DNA of 64,000 nucleotides from Streptomyces tanashiensis (GTDB taxonomy: Bacteria; Actinomycetota; Actinomycetes; Streptomycetales; Streptomycetaceae). The stretch lies in assembly GCF_014648895.1 (NCBI RefSeq), contig NZ_BMRZ01000004.1:1-64000 (forward strand), written 5' to 3'. Position numbers and translations under genes: made by a program. The notes beneath the pieces were generated by a model. It ran no database searches. It had not been told where the DNA came from and saw only the letters and a list, made by a program, of their open reading frames with translations. This document shows, piece after piece, positions 35,216-44,465 of the stretch; positions within the stretch are counted from its first letter, which is position 1; each line of letters starts with the position of its first letter.

Positions 35216-35674
35216 TCAGGCCAGGATGCCGCTCCCGTGCGGGGCGTACAGGTCGAGGAGGCGGACCCGGGTCACATGGAGACGGTGGGCGAGGATCGCG
35301 CCCACCCAGAACACGACCGCGGCGCCGAACTCGGTGTCCGAGTGGCACATCGACCGGACGGCCGGGGCGTCGAACTCGTACGCCCGCACCGGCGTCATCG
35401 CCTCGGCCCCCGACTGGCAGAGATACGGAGGGAACAGCCAGGAGAGCCCGACCAGCTCCCCGTGGCGCAGTGTCTCGATCACGGGTGCCCCCCGGCCCGG
35501 CACCTTCGCGTCGAGGGTCACCGCGCCCGTCTTGACGATCCAGAACCGGTCGGCGTGCTGCTGCTCCTCGAACAGTCGGTGGCCGGAATCGAAGTACACG
35601 TCCTCGGCGAAGGCCATCAGGCGCTCCCGGTGCTCCTGTGGCAACGTGCTGACCTTGGGCGCGGCTCTGCTCAT
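35216..35674 (-). CDS. Cyclic-nucleotide-binding-domain protein without DNA-binding domain
   Basis: 152 residues forming one CRP-like cNMP-binding beta-roll ([54 protein letters not shown]) followed by the long C-helix ([31 protein letters not shown]). It ends before any helix-turn-helix, so it is not a CRP-type transcription factor by itself. The classical cAMP-binding Arg/Glu pair is not obvious. GGAGGG lies before the ATG. It is divergent from the glutamate transporter operon. It may be a redox or ligand sensor acting through a partner. Confidence 0.8.
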   Translation of the reverse strand: MSRAAPKVSTLPQEHRERLMAFAEDVYFDSGHRLFEEQQHADRFWIVKTGAVTLDAKVPGRGAPVIETLRHGELVGLSWLFPPYLCQSGAEAMTPVRAYEFDAPAVRSMCHSDTEFGAAVVFWVGAILAHRLHVTRVRLLDLYAPHGSGILA

Positions 35675-35891
35675 GGCGGACCCTCCTCGCACACTCGGCT
35701 CCCACCCCCCAGTGTGGGCCCGCCCGCCCCCGTGCGCAGGGTCCGGAGCGGCCGACCGGGTGCCGGAGCGAAGGGTGGCCCCGCGGTCACCTTCCGTACA
35801 CCCGTCGTCCGGAGTGCGCGCGCCGGGCCGAGGGCGGAGCATGAACGTGAGGAGGGACCGGCCAGCGGGGGGTGTGACCCTGGAGGGTGCC

Positions 35892-36647
35892 ATGCCCGTC
35901 CCGGACGGCGGTGACGCGCTCGTCGTGTTGCGCGGGGTCGACAAGCACTTCGGCCCCCTGCACGTCCTCCAGGCCATCGACCTCACGATCCACCGCGGCG
36001 AGGTCGTCGTCGTCATCGGGCCGTCCGGCTCGGGGAAGTCGACGCTGTGCCGGGCGATCAACCGTCTGGAGACCATCGACGCCGGCGAGATCGTCGTCGA
36101 CGGGCGGCCGCTGCCCGCCGAAGGACGCCAACTGGCGGCCCTGCGGGCCGACGTGGGCATGGTCTTCCAGTCCTTCAACCTCTTCGCGCACAAGACCGTG
36201 CTCGACAACGTGACCCTCGGGCAGATCAAGGTCCGCAAGAAGGAGCGGAAGAAGGCCGAGGAAAGGGCCCGCGCCCTCCTCGACCGGGTCGGTGTCGCCT
36301 CCCAGGCCGACAAGTACCCGGCGCAGCTCTCCGGGGGACAGCAGCAGCGCGTGGCGATCGCCCGCGCCCTCGCCATGGATCCGAAGGTGATGCTCTTCGA
36401 CGAGCCGACCTCCGCGCTCGACCCCGAGATGATCAACGAGGTGCTCGAGGTCATGCAGCAACTGGCCCGGGACGGCATGACGATGGTGGTCGTCACCCAC
36501 GAGATGGGTTTCGCCCGCTCCGCCGCCAACCGCGTCGTGTTCATGGCCGACGGCCGGATCGTCGAGGAGACGACCCCGGACGAGTTCTTCACCCATCCGC
36601 GCAGCGAGCGCGCCAAGGATTTTCTTTCCAAGATCCTCCACCACTGA
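35892..36647 (+). CDS. gluA: Glutamate ABC transporter ATP-binding protein
   Basis: 251 residues from the ATG at 35892, chosen for GGAGGG five bases upstream; longer starts exist at 35841 and 35874. Walker A is GPSGSGKST, signature LSGGQQQR, Walker B VMLFDEP and the H-loop VVVTHEMGF, all in the polar amino acid transporter ATPase form. It powers the GluC/GluD permease pair encoded downstream. First gene of gluABCD. Confidence 0.93.
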   Translation: MPVPDGGDALVVLRGVDKHFGPLHVLQAIDLTIHRGEVVVVIGPSGSGKSTLCRAINRLETIDAGEIVVDGRPLPAEGRQLAALRADVGMVFQSFNLFAHKTVLDNVTLGQIKVRKKERKKAEERARALLDRVGVASQADKYPAQLSGGQQQRVAIARALAMDPKVMLFDEPTSALDPEMINEVLEVMQQLARDGMTMVVVTHEMGFARSAANRVVFMADGRIVEETTPDEFFTHPRSERAKDFLSKILHH

Positions 36648-36698
36648 GCCGCGGCCGCCGCCCGGTCGCCCGATCAGCAGCCCCCAGGGGTGATCCTC

Positions 36699-37550
36699 AT
36701 GAACCCGCTCAGGACCAGCAGGGCGCTCGTGGCCGCCGCGGCGGCCGTCGTCCTCTCCTTCACCTCGGCAGGATTCGCGAACGGCGCGGCCGGCGGTGCG
36801 CTCCGCGACCACGACGACGGCGACGAGATCACCGTCGGCATCAAGTTCGACCAGCCCGGCATCGGCCTGAAGACCCCCGACGGGACCTACACGGGCTTCG
36901 ACGTCGACGTGGCGACGTACATCGCCAAGCAGCTCGGCCACGACCCGGCCGACATCGTGTGGAAGGAGGCCAAGAGCGCCGACCGGGAGACCCTGCTCCA
37001 GCGCGGCGACGTCGACTTCATCGCGGCCTCGTACTCGATCAACGACAAGCGGGCCGAGAAGGTCGACTTCGCGGGTCCCTACCTCCTCGCCCACCAGGAC
37101 GTCCTGATCCGGGCCGACGACGACTCCATCAAGAAGCCGTCCGACCTGAACAACAAGAAGCTCTGCTCGGTCACCGGCTCGACCTCCGCGCAGAACGTCA
37201 AGGACAAGATCGCCCCTGACGCCCAGCTCCAGGAGTACGGCGGCTACTCCGAGTGCCTGACCGGCCTGGAGAACGGCGTCATCGACGCCGTCACCACCGA
37301 CGACTCGATCCTCGCCGGATACGCCGCGCAGCCCGAGTTCAAGGGCAAGTTCAAGCTCGGCGGCTTCAAGATGAGCAACGAGAACTACGGCATCGGCGTC
37401 CAGAAGGGCAGCGAGCTCAAGGCCAAGATCAACACGGCCCTGGAGAAGATGGTCGCCGACGGCTCCTGGGAGGCGGCGGTCAAGAAGAACTTCGGCCCCG
37501 CCGGCTACCAGAACGAGCCCGCGCCGAAGATCGGCGTCATCGTCCAGTGA
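36699..37550 (+). CDS. gluB: Glutamate ABC transporter substrate-binding protein
   Basis: 283 residues with a signal sequence (RALVAAAAAVVLSFTSAGFANGAAGG) and an SBP family 3 domain: EITVGIKFDQPGIGLKTPDGTYTGFDVDVATYIAKQLG, DFIAASYSINDKRAEKVDFAGPYL and the C-terminal KKNFGPAGYQ. GluB proteins are normally lipoproteins, but no lipobox cysteine is present in this signal region, so the protein may be secreted or held otherwise. GTG at 36690 is an alternative start; GGGG lies eight bases before the ATG at 36699. Confidence 0.92.
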   Translation: MNPLRTSRALVAAAAAVVLSFTSAGFANGAAGGALRDHDDGDEITVGIKFDQPGIGLKTPDGTYTGFDVDVATYIAKQLGHDPADIVWKEAKSADRETLLQRGDVDFIAASYSINDKRAEKVDFAGPYLLAHQDVLIRADDDSIKKPSDLNNKKLCSVTGSTSAQNVKDKIAPDAQLQEYGGYSECLTGLENGVIDAVTTDDSILAGYAAQPEFKGKFKLGGFKMSNENYGIGVQKGSELKAKINTALEKMVADGSWEAAVKKNFGPAGYQNEPAPKIGVIVQ

Positions 37551-37560
37551 GCAGGCCGCC

Positions 37561-38226
37561 GTGTTCGACTTCCTCCAGGGGTACGACCTGCTCGGAGCCT
37601 TCTGGGTGACGGTGCAGCTCACCGTCTACTCCGCGATCGGCTCCCTCGTCTGGGGGACGCTGCTGGCCGCGATGCGCGTCAGCCCCGTCCCCCTCATGCG
37701 GGGCTTCGGCACCGTCTACGTCAACATCGTCCGCAACATCCCCCTCACCGTCATCATCGTCTTCACCTCGCTCGGCCTCTTCCAGACCCTCGGCGTCACC
37801 CTCGGTGCCGAACGGTTCACCACCATCAACTTCCGGCTCGCCGTCCTCGGCCTCACCGCCTACACCAGCGCCTTCGTCTGCGAGGCCCTCCGCTCCGGCA
37901 TCAACACCGTCCCCCTCGGACAGGTCGAGGCCGCCCGCGCCATCGGCCTCAGCTTCCCCCAGATCCTGCGTCTGATCGTGCTCCCGCAGGCCTTCCGCTC
38001 CGTCGTCGGCCCCCTGGCCAACGTCCTCATCGCCCTCACCAAGAACACCACCGTGGCCGCCGCCATCGGCGTCGCCGAAGCGGCCCTGCTGATGCGGGAG
38101 ATGATCGAGAACGAGGCCCAGCTCATCCTCATCTCCGCGATCTTCGCCGCCGGCTTCCTCTGCCTCACCCTGCCCACCGGTCTCTTCCTCGGCTGGGTCG
38201 CCAAGAAGGTGGCGGTGAAACGGTGA
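37561..38226 (+). CDS. gluC: Glutamate ABC transporter permease GluC
   Basis: A 221-residue permease with about five membrane segments. The N-terminal LLGAFWVTVQLTVYSAIGSLVWGTLLAAMRVSP is the polar amino acid permease (HEQRO) signature, and EAARAIGLSFPQILRLIVLPQAFR is the EAA loop that contacts GluA. It starts at GTG 37561, ten bases after gluB, with AGCAGG upstream. It overlaps gluD by four bases. Confidence 0.93.
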   Translation: MFDFLQGYDLLGAFWVTVQLTVYSAIGSLVWGTLLAAMRVSPVPLMRGFGTVYVNIVRNIPLTVIIVFTSLGLFQTLGVTLGAERFTTINFRLAVLGLTAYTSAFVCEALRSGINTVPLGQVEAARAIGLSFPQILRLIVLPQAFRSVVGPLANVLIALTKNTTVAAAIGVAEAALLMREMIENEAQLILISAIFAAGFLCLTLPTGLFLGWVAKKVAVKR

Positions 38227-39125
38227 AGGACAAGCCCACCGTCCTCTACGACGTCCCCGGACCGCGCGCCCGGCGGCGCAACCTCCTCTGGACCCTGCTC
38301 TTCCTGGTCGGCCTCGCCGCCGTCGTGTGGTGGGTCGTGGCGAGCCTCGCCGACAAGAACCAGCTCGAATGGTCCAAGTGGGCACCCTTCTTCACCGACC
38401 CCCGCGTCTGGGAGACGTACATCCTTCCCGCCCTGAAGAACACCGTGATCGCCGCCGCGCTCGCCATGGTCATCGCCCTTCCCCTGGGCGCGCTCCTCGG
38501 CATCCTCCGGCTCTCCGACCACCGCGCCGTCCGCGGGGCGGCCGGCACCGTCGTCGAGTTCTTCCGGGCCATCCCCGTCCTGATCCTGATGCTCTTCGCG
38601 AACGCCGCCTACTCCGAGTTCACCGACATCAGCCCCGACACCCGCCCCCTGTACGCCGTCGTCACCGGCCTCGTCCTCTACAACGCCTCCGTGCTCGCCG
38701 AGGTCGTCCGCGCCGGCATCCTCGCCCTCCCCGCCGGCCAGACCGACGCGGCCAAGGCCATCGGCATGCGCAAGGGCCAGATCATGCTGTACGTCCTGCT
38801 GCCGCAGGCCGTCACCGCCATGCTGCCCGCCCTCGTCAGCCAGCTCGTGGTCATCGTCAAGGACACCGCCCTCGGCGGCGCGATGCTCGGCTTCTCCGAA
38901 CTCCTCGCCTCCGTACGCCCGATGAGCGCCAACTACGGCGCCAACACCATCGCGTGCTTCACCGTCGTCGCCGTCATCTTCGTCATCCTCAACTTCGCCC
39001 TCACCACCTTCGCCTCCTGGCTCGAACGCCGGCTGCGCCGGGGCAAGAAGTCCACCGGCGCGGTCGTCGGCGCCGGGGCGGTGGAGGACCTCGCGACACC
39101 GGGCGAGCACCCGGACACGCGCTGA
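38223..39125 (+). CDS. gluD: Glutamate ABC transporter permease GluD
   Basis: A 300-residue permease, the longer partner of GluC, with a cytoplasmic N-terminal extension and about five to six membrane segments. EAA loop: DAAKAIGMRKGQIMLYVLLPQAV. GTG at 38223 overlaps the gluC stop (GTGA). The Gly/Ala-rich charged C-terminal tail is normal for the streptomycete protein. It ends the gluABCD operon. Confidence 0.93.
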   Translation: MKDKPTVLYDVPGPRARRRNLLWTLLFLVGLAAVVWWVVASLADKNQLEWSKWAPFFTDPRVWETYILPALKNTVIAAALAMVIALPLGALLGILRLSDHRAVRGAAGTVVEFFRAIPVLILMLFANAAYSEFTDISPDTRPLYAVVTGLVLYNASVLAEVVRAGILALPAGQTDAAKAIGMRKGQIMLYVLLPQAVTAMLPALVSQLVVIVKDTALGGAMLGFSELLASVRPMSANYGANTIACFTVVAVIFVILNFALTTFASWLERRLRRGKKSTGAVVGAGAVEDLATPGEHPDTR

Positions 39126-39192
39126 GACCGCGCGGGCCGTACGGGCGGAGCCGCGCCCCTGCCGAGCCCCGCCCCCGCCGGGGTCCGAACGG

Positions 39193-40827
39193 GTGAAGGA
39201 GCCCATCCGCGCGGTCCGGCCTGCCGAAACACCCACCATGAACGTCACCAGGACCGCGCGCGAGCCGCACCCCGAACCCACCCGCACCGACCGCCTCCTC
39301 GCCGCGCTCGGCGGCCTGGTCTCGGCCTACGTCTCCCTCGCCGTCGCGGACCTCGTCGCCTCCCGGGTCCGCCCCGAGGCGGGCCCCGTCCCCGCCGTCG
39401 GCGGCGCCGTCGTCGACCGCACCCCGGCAGTCCTCAAGGAGTGGGCGATCCGCTCCTTCGGGGAGAGCGACAAGACCGTCCTCCAGCTCGGCATCCTGCT
39501 CCTCCTCGGGGCCCTCGCCCTGGGGGTCGGCCTGCTCGCGCTGCGGAACCGCCTGCTCGGCGCGGCGGCCGTCGCCGCCTTCGGCGTCCTCGGTGCCCTC
39601 GCCGCCGTCACCCGCCCCGACTCCGACTCCGCCGTCGACGCCGTGCCCTCCCTCGCCGGAGCCGCCGCCGGCGCGCTCCTGCTGTACGTCCTGACCGGCC
39701 GCCTCCTCACCCCGCGACCCGGAACCGACCGGGCCGACCGGCGCGGCTTCCTGATCGTCGCCGCCTCCACCGGCCTCGCCGCGACCGGAGCCGCCGCGCT
39801 CGGCCGCGCCGTCGGCACCCCCGTACAGGAGAACGCCGCCGCCTCCCGCGCGGCCCTCCGCCTGCCCCGGCCCGCCTCCGCCGCACCGGCCGTGCCCCCC
39901 GGCGCCCAGCTCGCCGTCCCCGGCATCAGCCCCTTCGTCACCCCCAACCGCGACTTCTACCGCGTCGACACCGCGCTCATCGTCCCCAAGGTCGACGCCG
40001 ACCGCTGGCGGCTGCGGCTCCACGGCATGGGCGTCCGCGAGGAGCGCGTCCTCACCCTGCGGGAGCTCATGGCACGGCCGGCGGTGGAACGGGACATCAC
40101 CCTGGCCTGCGTCTCCAACGAGGTCGGCGGCCCGTACGTCGGCAACGCCCGCTGGCTCGGCGTCCCCCTCGCCGCCCTGCTCCGCGAGGCCGGCGTCCGC
40201 CCGCCCTCCGAGGGCGGCCCCGCCGACCAGCTGGTCGCCCGCTCCGTCGACGGCATGACCATCGGCACCCCCGTCGAGGCCGTCATGGACGGCCGCGACG
40301 CCCTCCTCGCCTTCGGGATGAACGGCGAACCCCTGCCCTTCACCCACGGCTTCCCCGTCCGCATGGTCGTCCCCGGCCTCTACGGATACGTCTCCGCCTG
40401 CAAGTGGATCGAGTCGATCGAGCTCACCACCTTCGACGCGTACGACGCCTACTGGGTCCCGCGCGGCTGGGCGGCCCAGGCCCCCGTCAAGACGCAGTCC
40501 CGCATCGACACCCCGCGCCCCTTCGCCCACCCCGCCCCCGGCACCGTCATGGTCGCCGGGGTCGCCTGGGCCCAGCACCGCGGCATCCGCCGGGTCGAGG
40601 TACGGATCGACGACGGCCCCTGGCAGGACGCCCGGCTCGCGGCACAGGACAGCACCGACACCTGGCGGCAGTGGGTCCACCCCTGGGCCGCCGCCCCCGG
40701 CCGCCACACCCTCACCGTCCGCGCCACCGACGGCACCGGCACCACCCAGCCGGAGCGGCGCACCGGCACCATGCCCGACGGGGCGCAGGGGTGGCACACG
40801 GTGGAGGTGACGGTCGCGGGAGCGTGA
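39193..40827 (+). CDS. Membrane-anchored molybdopterin oxidoreductase (sulfite oxidase-like)
   Basis: 544 residues. Four N-terminal membrane segments (about 35-180) are followed by an RRGFLIVAASTGLAATGAAA segment like a Tat signal-anchor, then the molybdopterin domain (ITLACVSNEVGGPYVGNARWLGVPLAALL, with the Mo-ligand Cys in ACVSN), and a C-terminal Ig-like dimerisation domain (GVAWAQHRGIRRVEVRIDDGPWQDA). It probably faces outside; the physiological substrate (sulfite or a methionine-sulfoxide-type S- or N-oxide) cannot be assigned. GTG at 39193 is used, ATG at 39238 is possible; neither has a good Shine-Dalgarno sequence. A paralogue of the catalytic part lies at 44466. Confidence 0.87.
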   Translation: MKEPIRAVRPAETPTMNVTRTAREPHPEPTRTDRLLAALGGLVSAYVSLAVADLVASRVRPEAGPVPAVGGAVVDRTPAVLKEWAIRSFGESDKTVLQLGILLLLGALALGVGLLALRNRLLGAAAVAAFGVLGALAAVTRPDSDSAVDAVPSLAGAAAGALLLYVLTGRLLTPRPGTDRADRRGFLIVAASTGLAATGAAALGRAVGTPVQENAAASRAALRLPRPASAAPAVPPGAQLAVPGISPFVTPNRDFYRVDTALIVPKVDADRWRLRLHGMGVREERVLTLRELMARPAVERDITLACVSNEVGGPYVGNARWLGVPLAALLREAGVRPPSEGGPADQLVARSVDGMTIGTPVEAVMDGRDALLAFGMNGEPLPFTHGFPVRMVVPGLYGYVSACKWIESIELTTFDAYDAYWVPRGWAAQAPVKTQSRIDTPRPFAHPAPGTVMVAGVAWAQHRGIRRVEVRIDDGPWQDARLAAQDSTDTWRQWVHPWAAAPGRHTLTVRATDGTGTTQPERRTGTMPDGAQGWHTVEVTVAGA

Positions 40828-40846
40828 ACACTCCCGCTCCGCGCGG

Positions 40847-42070
40847 TCAGAACCAGTGCAGGCAGTGCGGGACGCGCTCGCCGCGGAAGAGGGCGTCGGC
40901 GAGGGCGGCGGCGCCCGGACGGTGGGCCCGGATGTGCCCGGCCCGCACCAGGGTGCTCGGGGCGGTGCCACCGAGGTAGACCGCGCCCAGGTCCCGCACG
41001 TCCAGGGAGAGGTCGGGCTCCCGGTCCGTCGGGACGCAGTCGGCCCTGCCGTCCCTGACGGTCAGCAGATGGCGGCCGTGCTCCCCGAGGAACGGGTCGC
41101 TCACGTCGAGGACGAGCTCGCCGTCCGCGCACCAGCCGCGCGCGGTCAGCGCGCCCGGGACGTCGAGCAGCCGCACCCAGAGCCAGTCGGTGTGGTGGCT
41201 CACCTCGCCCGCGCGGAAGTCCTCGAACTGCCAGCGCAGCGGGTGCTCGGGCGGGAAGTGCCTGAACACGACCCGGGCGACCAGGTCGTGTTCGAGCACG
41301 AACCGGGCCAGCGACGAGAAGACGGCGTCGTCGGCGGCGATGATCTCGTCGACGGTCAGGGTGTCGGACTCGCCCGTCGTGTAGCTCGCGTACCCGTCCG
41401 GGACGCCGTCGGCCTCACGGTGGACGGCGACGTAGCGCGGCGCCGGCGAGATCGGCGGCTGCCCCGCGCGCAGCTCCCACCAGCGGTGCGGCCGGGACAG
41501 CGCGCCGGGCTGCGCGCGGCGGTACCGGTCGTAGACCTCCTCCAGGATCTCCCCGCACTCGGCACGCCGCAGCACCTCGACCGAGCCGGCCGCCGGGGCG
41601 TCGGCCGTCCCGCCCGCCCGGGGGACGGCCGGGGCGGCCTGCCGGCGCGGCACGGTCAGCCGCTGCGTATAGGTCGCGGGACCGTAGCCGAACCTGCCGT
41701 AGATCGGGGCCTCGGAGGCCAGCAGCACGGAGAGGAACTCCCCACGGGCCCGCAGCTCCCCGAGCTGATGCCGCATCATCGCGCCGAGCGTGCCCCGGCG
41801 CCGGTGCGAGGGCAGCACGCCGACGGCGGTCACCCCGCCGACCGGGACGAGGGCCCCACCGGGCAGGGTCAGTTCGAAGGAGTACGCACCGGCGGTGCCG
41901 ACCGGCCGCCCGTCCTCCGCGAGGGCGAGCAGGCTCCGGTCCATCTCGAACGCCGACCACCAGACCCCGCCGCCGCCCTCGGCCGGCGTGTCCGGGAAGC
42001 GCCCGAACGCGGTGTGGAGCGTGTCGACGAAGACGCCGAGGTCCTGGTCGGTCGTGGGACGGATCTCCAT
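40847..42070 (-). CDS. Eis-type GNAT acetyltransferase
   Basis: 407 residues from the ATG at 42070 with GGGAGG upstream. The N-terminal GNAT domain has the acetyl-CoA loop VLPSHRRRGTLGAMMRHQ; a second GNAT-like domain and an SCP2-like C-terminal domain follow. The chain ends in Phe, as in Eis, whose terminal carboxylate serves in catalysis. Eis enzymes acetylate aminoglycosides or lysines at several positions. Convergent with the sulfite-oxidase-like gene, 19 bases apart. Confidence 0.88.
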   Translation of the reverse strand: MEIRPTTDQDLGVFVDTLHTAFGRFPDTPAEGGGGVWWSAFEMDRSLLALAEDGRPVGTAGAYSFELTLPGGALVPVGGVTAVGVLPSHRRRGTLGAMMRHQLGELRARGEFLSVLLASEAPIYGRFGYGPATYTQRLTVPRRQAAPAVPRAGGTADAPAAGSVEVLRRAECGEILEEVYDRYRRAQPGALSRPHRWWELRAGQPPISPAPRYVAVHREADGVPDGYASYTTGESDTLTVDEIIAADDAVFSSLARFVLEHDLVARVVFRHFPPEHPLRWQFEDFRAGEVSHHTDWLWVRLLDVPGALTARGWCADGELVLDVSDPFLGEHGRHLLTVRDGRADCVPTDREPDLSLDVRDLGAVYLGGTAPSTLVRAGHIRAHRPGAAALADALFRGERVPHCLHWF

Positions 42071-42301
42071 CGGTACTGCGGCCTCCCCGGTCGTGCGGAC
42101 ACCACGAGCCGTGGCGCCCCGCCCCAGTGCAGCGCCGGTCCGAGGCCGGGTCAATCGAATTACGGCCGGTCACGGCGCGAGCCGTGAGAGCCCGGGCGAG
42201 TCCGCCACGGCGCGCCCGCCCCATCCCGGGAGAGCACCTCGGCCGGGTAACGAACCGGTTCCGCCGGTCCGTTCGGCGCGTGCATGAGGGAGACTGCTGC
42301 C

Positions 42302-44383
42302 GTGCGTGGACATCTGCCGGACGAGAACCCCGGTTTCGTGGGACGCCGCACGGAACTGGAGCGCGTGGCCGCCGCGTTGGCGGAGCACCGCCTCGTCACC
42401 GTGACCGGCGTCGGGGGAGTCGGGAAGACCCGGCTCGCGCTGCGCGCCGCGCACCGCTCCGCCGGCGCGTTCCCGGACGGCGCCTGGTGGACCGACCTGA
42501 CCCAGCTCGACGGCGACCGGCTCCTCGTCGCGCTCGTCGCCGACTCCGTCGACCTCGCCGACCACACCCCCGGCATGGCCACCACCGGACTCTGCCGCAG
42601 GCTCGCCGACGACCGGCTGCTCCTCGTCCTCGACTCCTGCGAGCACCTCGCCGAGCCCTGCGCCCGCCTCGTCACCGAACTCCTGGCCGCCGCCCCCGGC
42701 CTCACCGTCCTCGCCACCAGCCGCCGGCCCCTCGGCGTCGAGGGGGAGCACGTCGTCGCCCTCGACCCGCTGCCGCCCGCCGGAGGCGACGCCCTGGAGC
42801 TGCTCCGCCGGGCCGCCGGGCAGGACTTCCCCGCCGCCGGCCCCGCCGGCGAGATCTGCGTACGCCTGGAGGGCATCCCGCTCGCCCTGGAACTGGCCGC
42901 CGCGCAGATCCGCCTCCAGGGCGCCGAAGCCGTCCGCGACCAGCTCGGCACCCGCCTCGACGCCCGGCCGGGAGCCCGCTTCGACCTGCTGGCCCACACC
43001 GAGCGGGTCTGGCCCAGCCGCCACCAGACCCTGCGCGCCGCCATCGGCTGGAGCCACGAGCTGAGCACCCCCCTGGAGCGTCTCCTCTGGGCCCGGCTCT
43101 CCGTCTTCCGCGGCCCCTTCGACCTCGCCTCCGCGACCGCCGTGTGCGCGGGCGGCCCCCTGGACCCCGCGACCCTGCCCGGCGCGCTCGACGGGCTGGT
43201 CCGCTCCTCCGTGGTCCGCCCGCCGGACGCCGCCGGCAGGCTCCGCATGCTCGACACCATCCGCGAGTACGGGGCGACCTGGCTGGACCGGACCGGCGAG
43301 ACCGGGGCGGTCGCCGACCGGCACGCCGCCCACTTCCGGGCCCTGGCCGGCCGGGCGGAGACCGAGTGGCACGGCGCCCGCCAGCTCCGCTGGTACCGGA
43401 CCGTCGACGCGCACCACACCGACCTGCGCACCGCCCTGGACCGGCTGCTGCGCACCGACCCCGACGCCGCCCTCGACCTCGTCGGCTCCGTGGCCTTCGC
43501 CTGGTCCTGCCGCGGTCGCCTCCGCGAGGCCCGCGACGGCCTCGAACAGGCCCTGGTCCTCGGCGAGGCACGCGGCAGGGTCCGGGCCCGCGCCCTGTGG
43601 GCCCTCGGCGTGACCCTGGTCCTCCAGGGAGAGTTCGGGCCCGCCCAGGACGTCAGCGAACGCTGCGCCCGCGAGGCCAGGTACACCGAGTACACCGAGC
43701 GCGAGGAGGTCCTGCGCGGGGGCCCCGACCGGCCCGGGGACCTCATGCTCGACGCCGCCGCCCTCGCCGGACTGCTCGCCCTGACCACCGGCCGGCCGAT
43801 GGCCGCGTACGTCGTCGTGGGCCACGTCCTCGACGCCGCCCGGGGCGGCCCGGCCGACTCCGCCGCCCGGCTCCGCTGCCACCTCGTCCGGGTCTTCGCG
43901 CTCACCGGCCTCGGCCGGCTCGCCGAGGCCAGGGAACAGGCGTTGCGCCTGCGCGCCCTGTGCGAGGGGCTCGACGAATGGTGGACCCGCACCGCCCTCG
44001 ACTACCAGCTCGCCCTCACCGGCCTCCTGGAAGGCGACGCGGCGGCGGCCTCCGCCCACGCCCGCGCCATGCTCGAAGGCACCCGCAGGCTCGGCGCGAG
44101 CCTCGGTGTCGCCCTGGGTCTCGACGTCCTCGCCACCGCCCTCGCGGCCGCCGGGGACGGCGAGCGCGCGGCCGACGTGAGCGGCACGGGCGAGGCGTAC
44201 TGGCGCTCCACCGGCCAGCCCCGGCGCGGTCTGCCCGGCCTGCGGGCGCTGCACGAGAAGTACACCGACACCGCACGCGCGACGATCGGCGAACCCGCCT
44301 ACGAGGAGATCTTCGTACGCGCCCTCACCGGCCTCCCGCAGGACGGCCTCGACCGTGCCCTGCGCGGCCCGCGGCAGGACTGA
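42302..44383 (+). CDS. STAND-type (NB-ARC) NTPase lacking a recognisable output domain
   Basis: 693 residues from the GTG at 42302, which has GAGGGAG nine bases upstream; an ATG at 42284 lacks one. The NTPase module has FVGRRTELERV, P-loop VTGVGGVGKTRLAL, Walker B LLLVLDSCEH, sensor VLATSRRPL and the GxP motif GIPLALELAAA. The C-terminal half is TPR-like helical repeats. Many streptomycete relatives carry a SARP or LuxR DNA-binding domain; I see neither end with one. It may be a signalling or regulatory ATPase working with a partner. Divergent from the Eis-like gene across a 231-base gap without other features. Confidence 0.82.
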   Translation: MRGHLPDENPGFVGRRTELERVAAALAEHRLVTVTGVGGVGKTRLALRAAHRSAGAFPDGAWWTDLTQLDGDRLLVALVADSVDLADHTPGMATTGLCRRLADDRLLLVLDSCEHLAEPCARLVTELLAAAPGLTVLATSRRPLGVEGEHVVALDPLPPAGGDALELLRRAAGQDFPAAGPAGEICVRLEGIPLALELAAAQIRLQGAEAVRDQLGTRLDARPGARFDLLAHTERVWPSRHQTLRAAIGWSHELSTPLERLLWARLSVFRGPFDLASATAVCAGGPLDPATLPGALDGLVRSSVVRPPDAAGRLRMLDTIREYGATWLDRTGETGAVADRHAAHFRALAGRAETEWHGARQLRWYRTVDAHHTDLRTALDRLLRTDPDAALDLVGSVAFAWSCRGRLREARDGLEQALVLGEARGRVRARALWALGVTLVLQGEFGPAQDVSERCAREARYTEYTEREEVLRGGPDRPGDLMLDAAALAGLLALTTGRPMAAYVVVGHVLDAARGGPADSAARLRCHLVRVFALTGLGRLAEAREQALRLRALCEGLDEWWTRTALDYQLALTGLLEGDAAAASAHARAMLEGTRRLGASLGVALGLDVLATALAAAGDGERAADVSGTGEAYWRSTGQPRRGLPGLRALHEKYTDTARATIGEPAYEEIFVRALTGLPQDGLDRALRGPRQD

Positions 44384-44465
44384 GGCGACGCGACGGGCCC
44401 CCGCGACCGCGCGGACGACGAGGGCCCGACGTGCCGGGCGCCCCGACCGAGCGGACGATGAGGGT

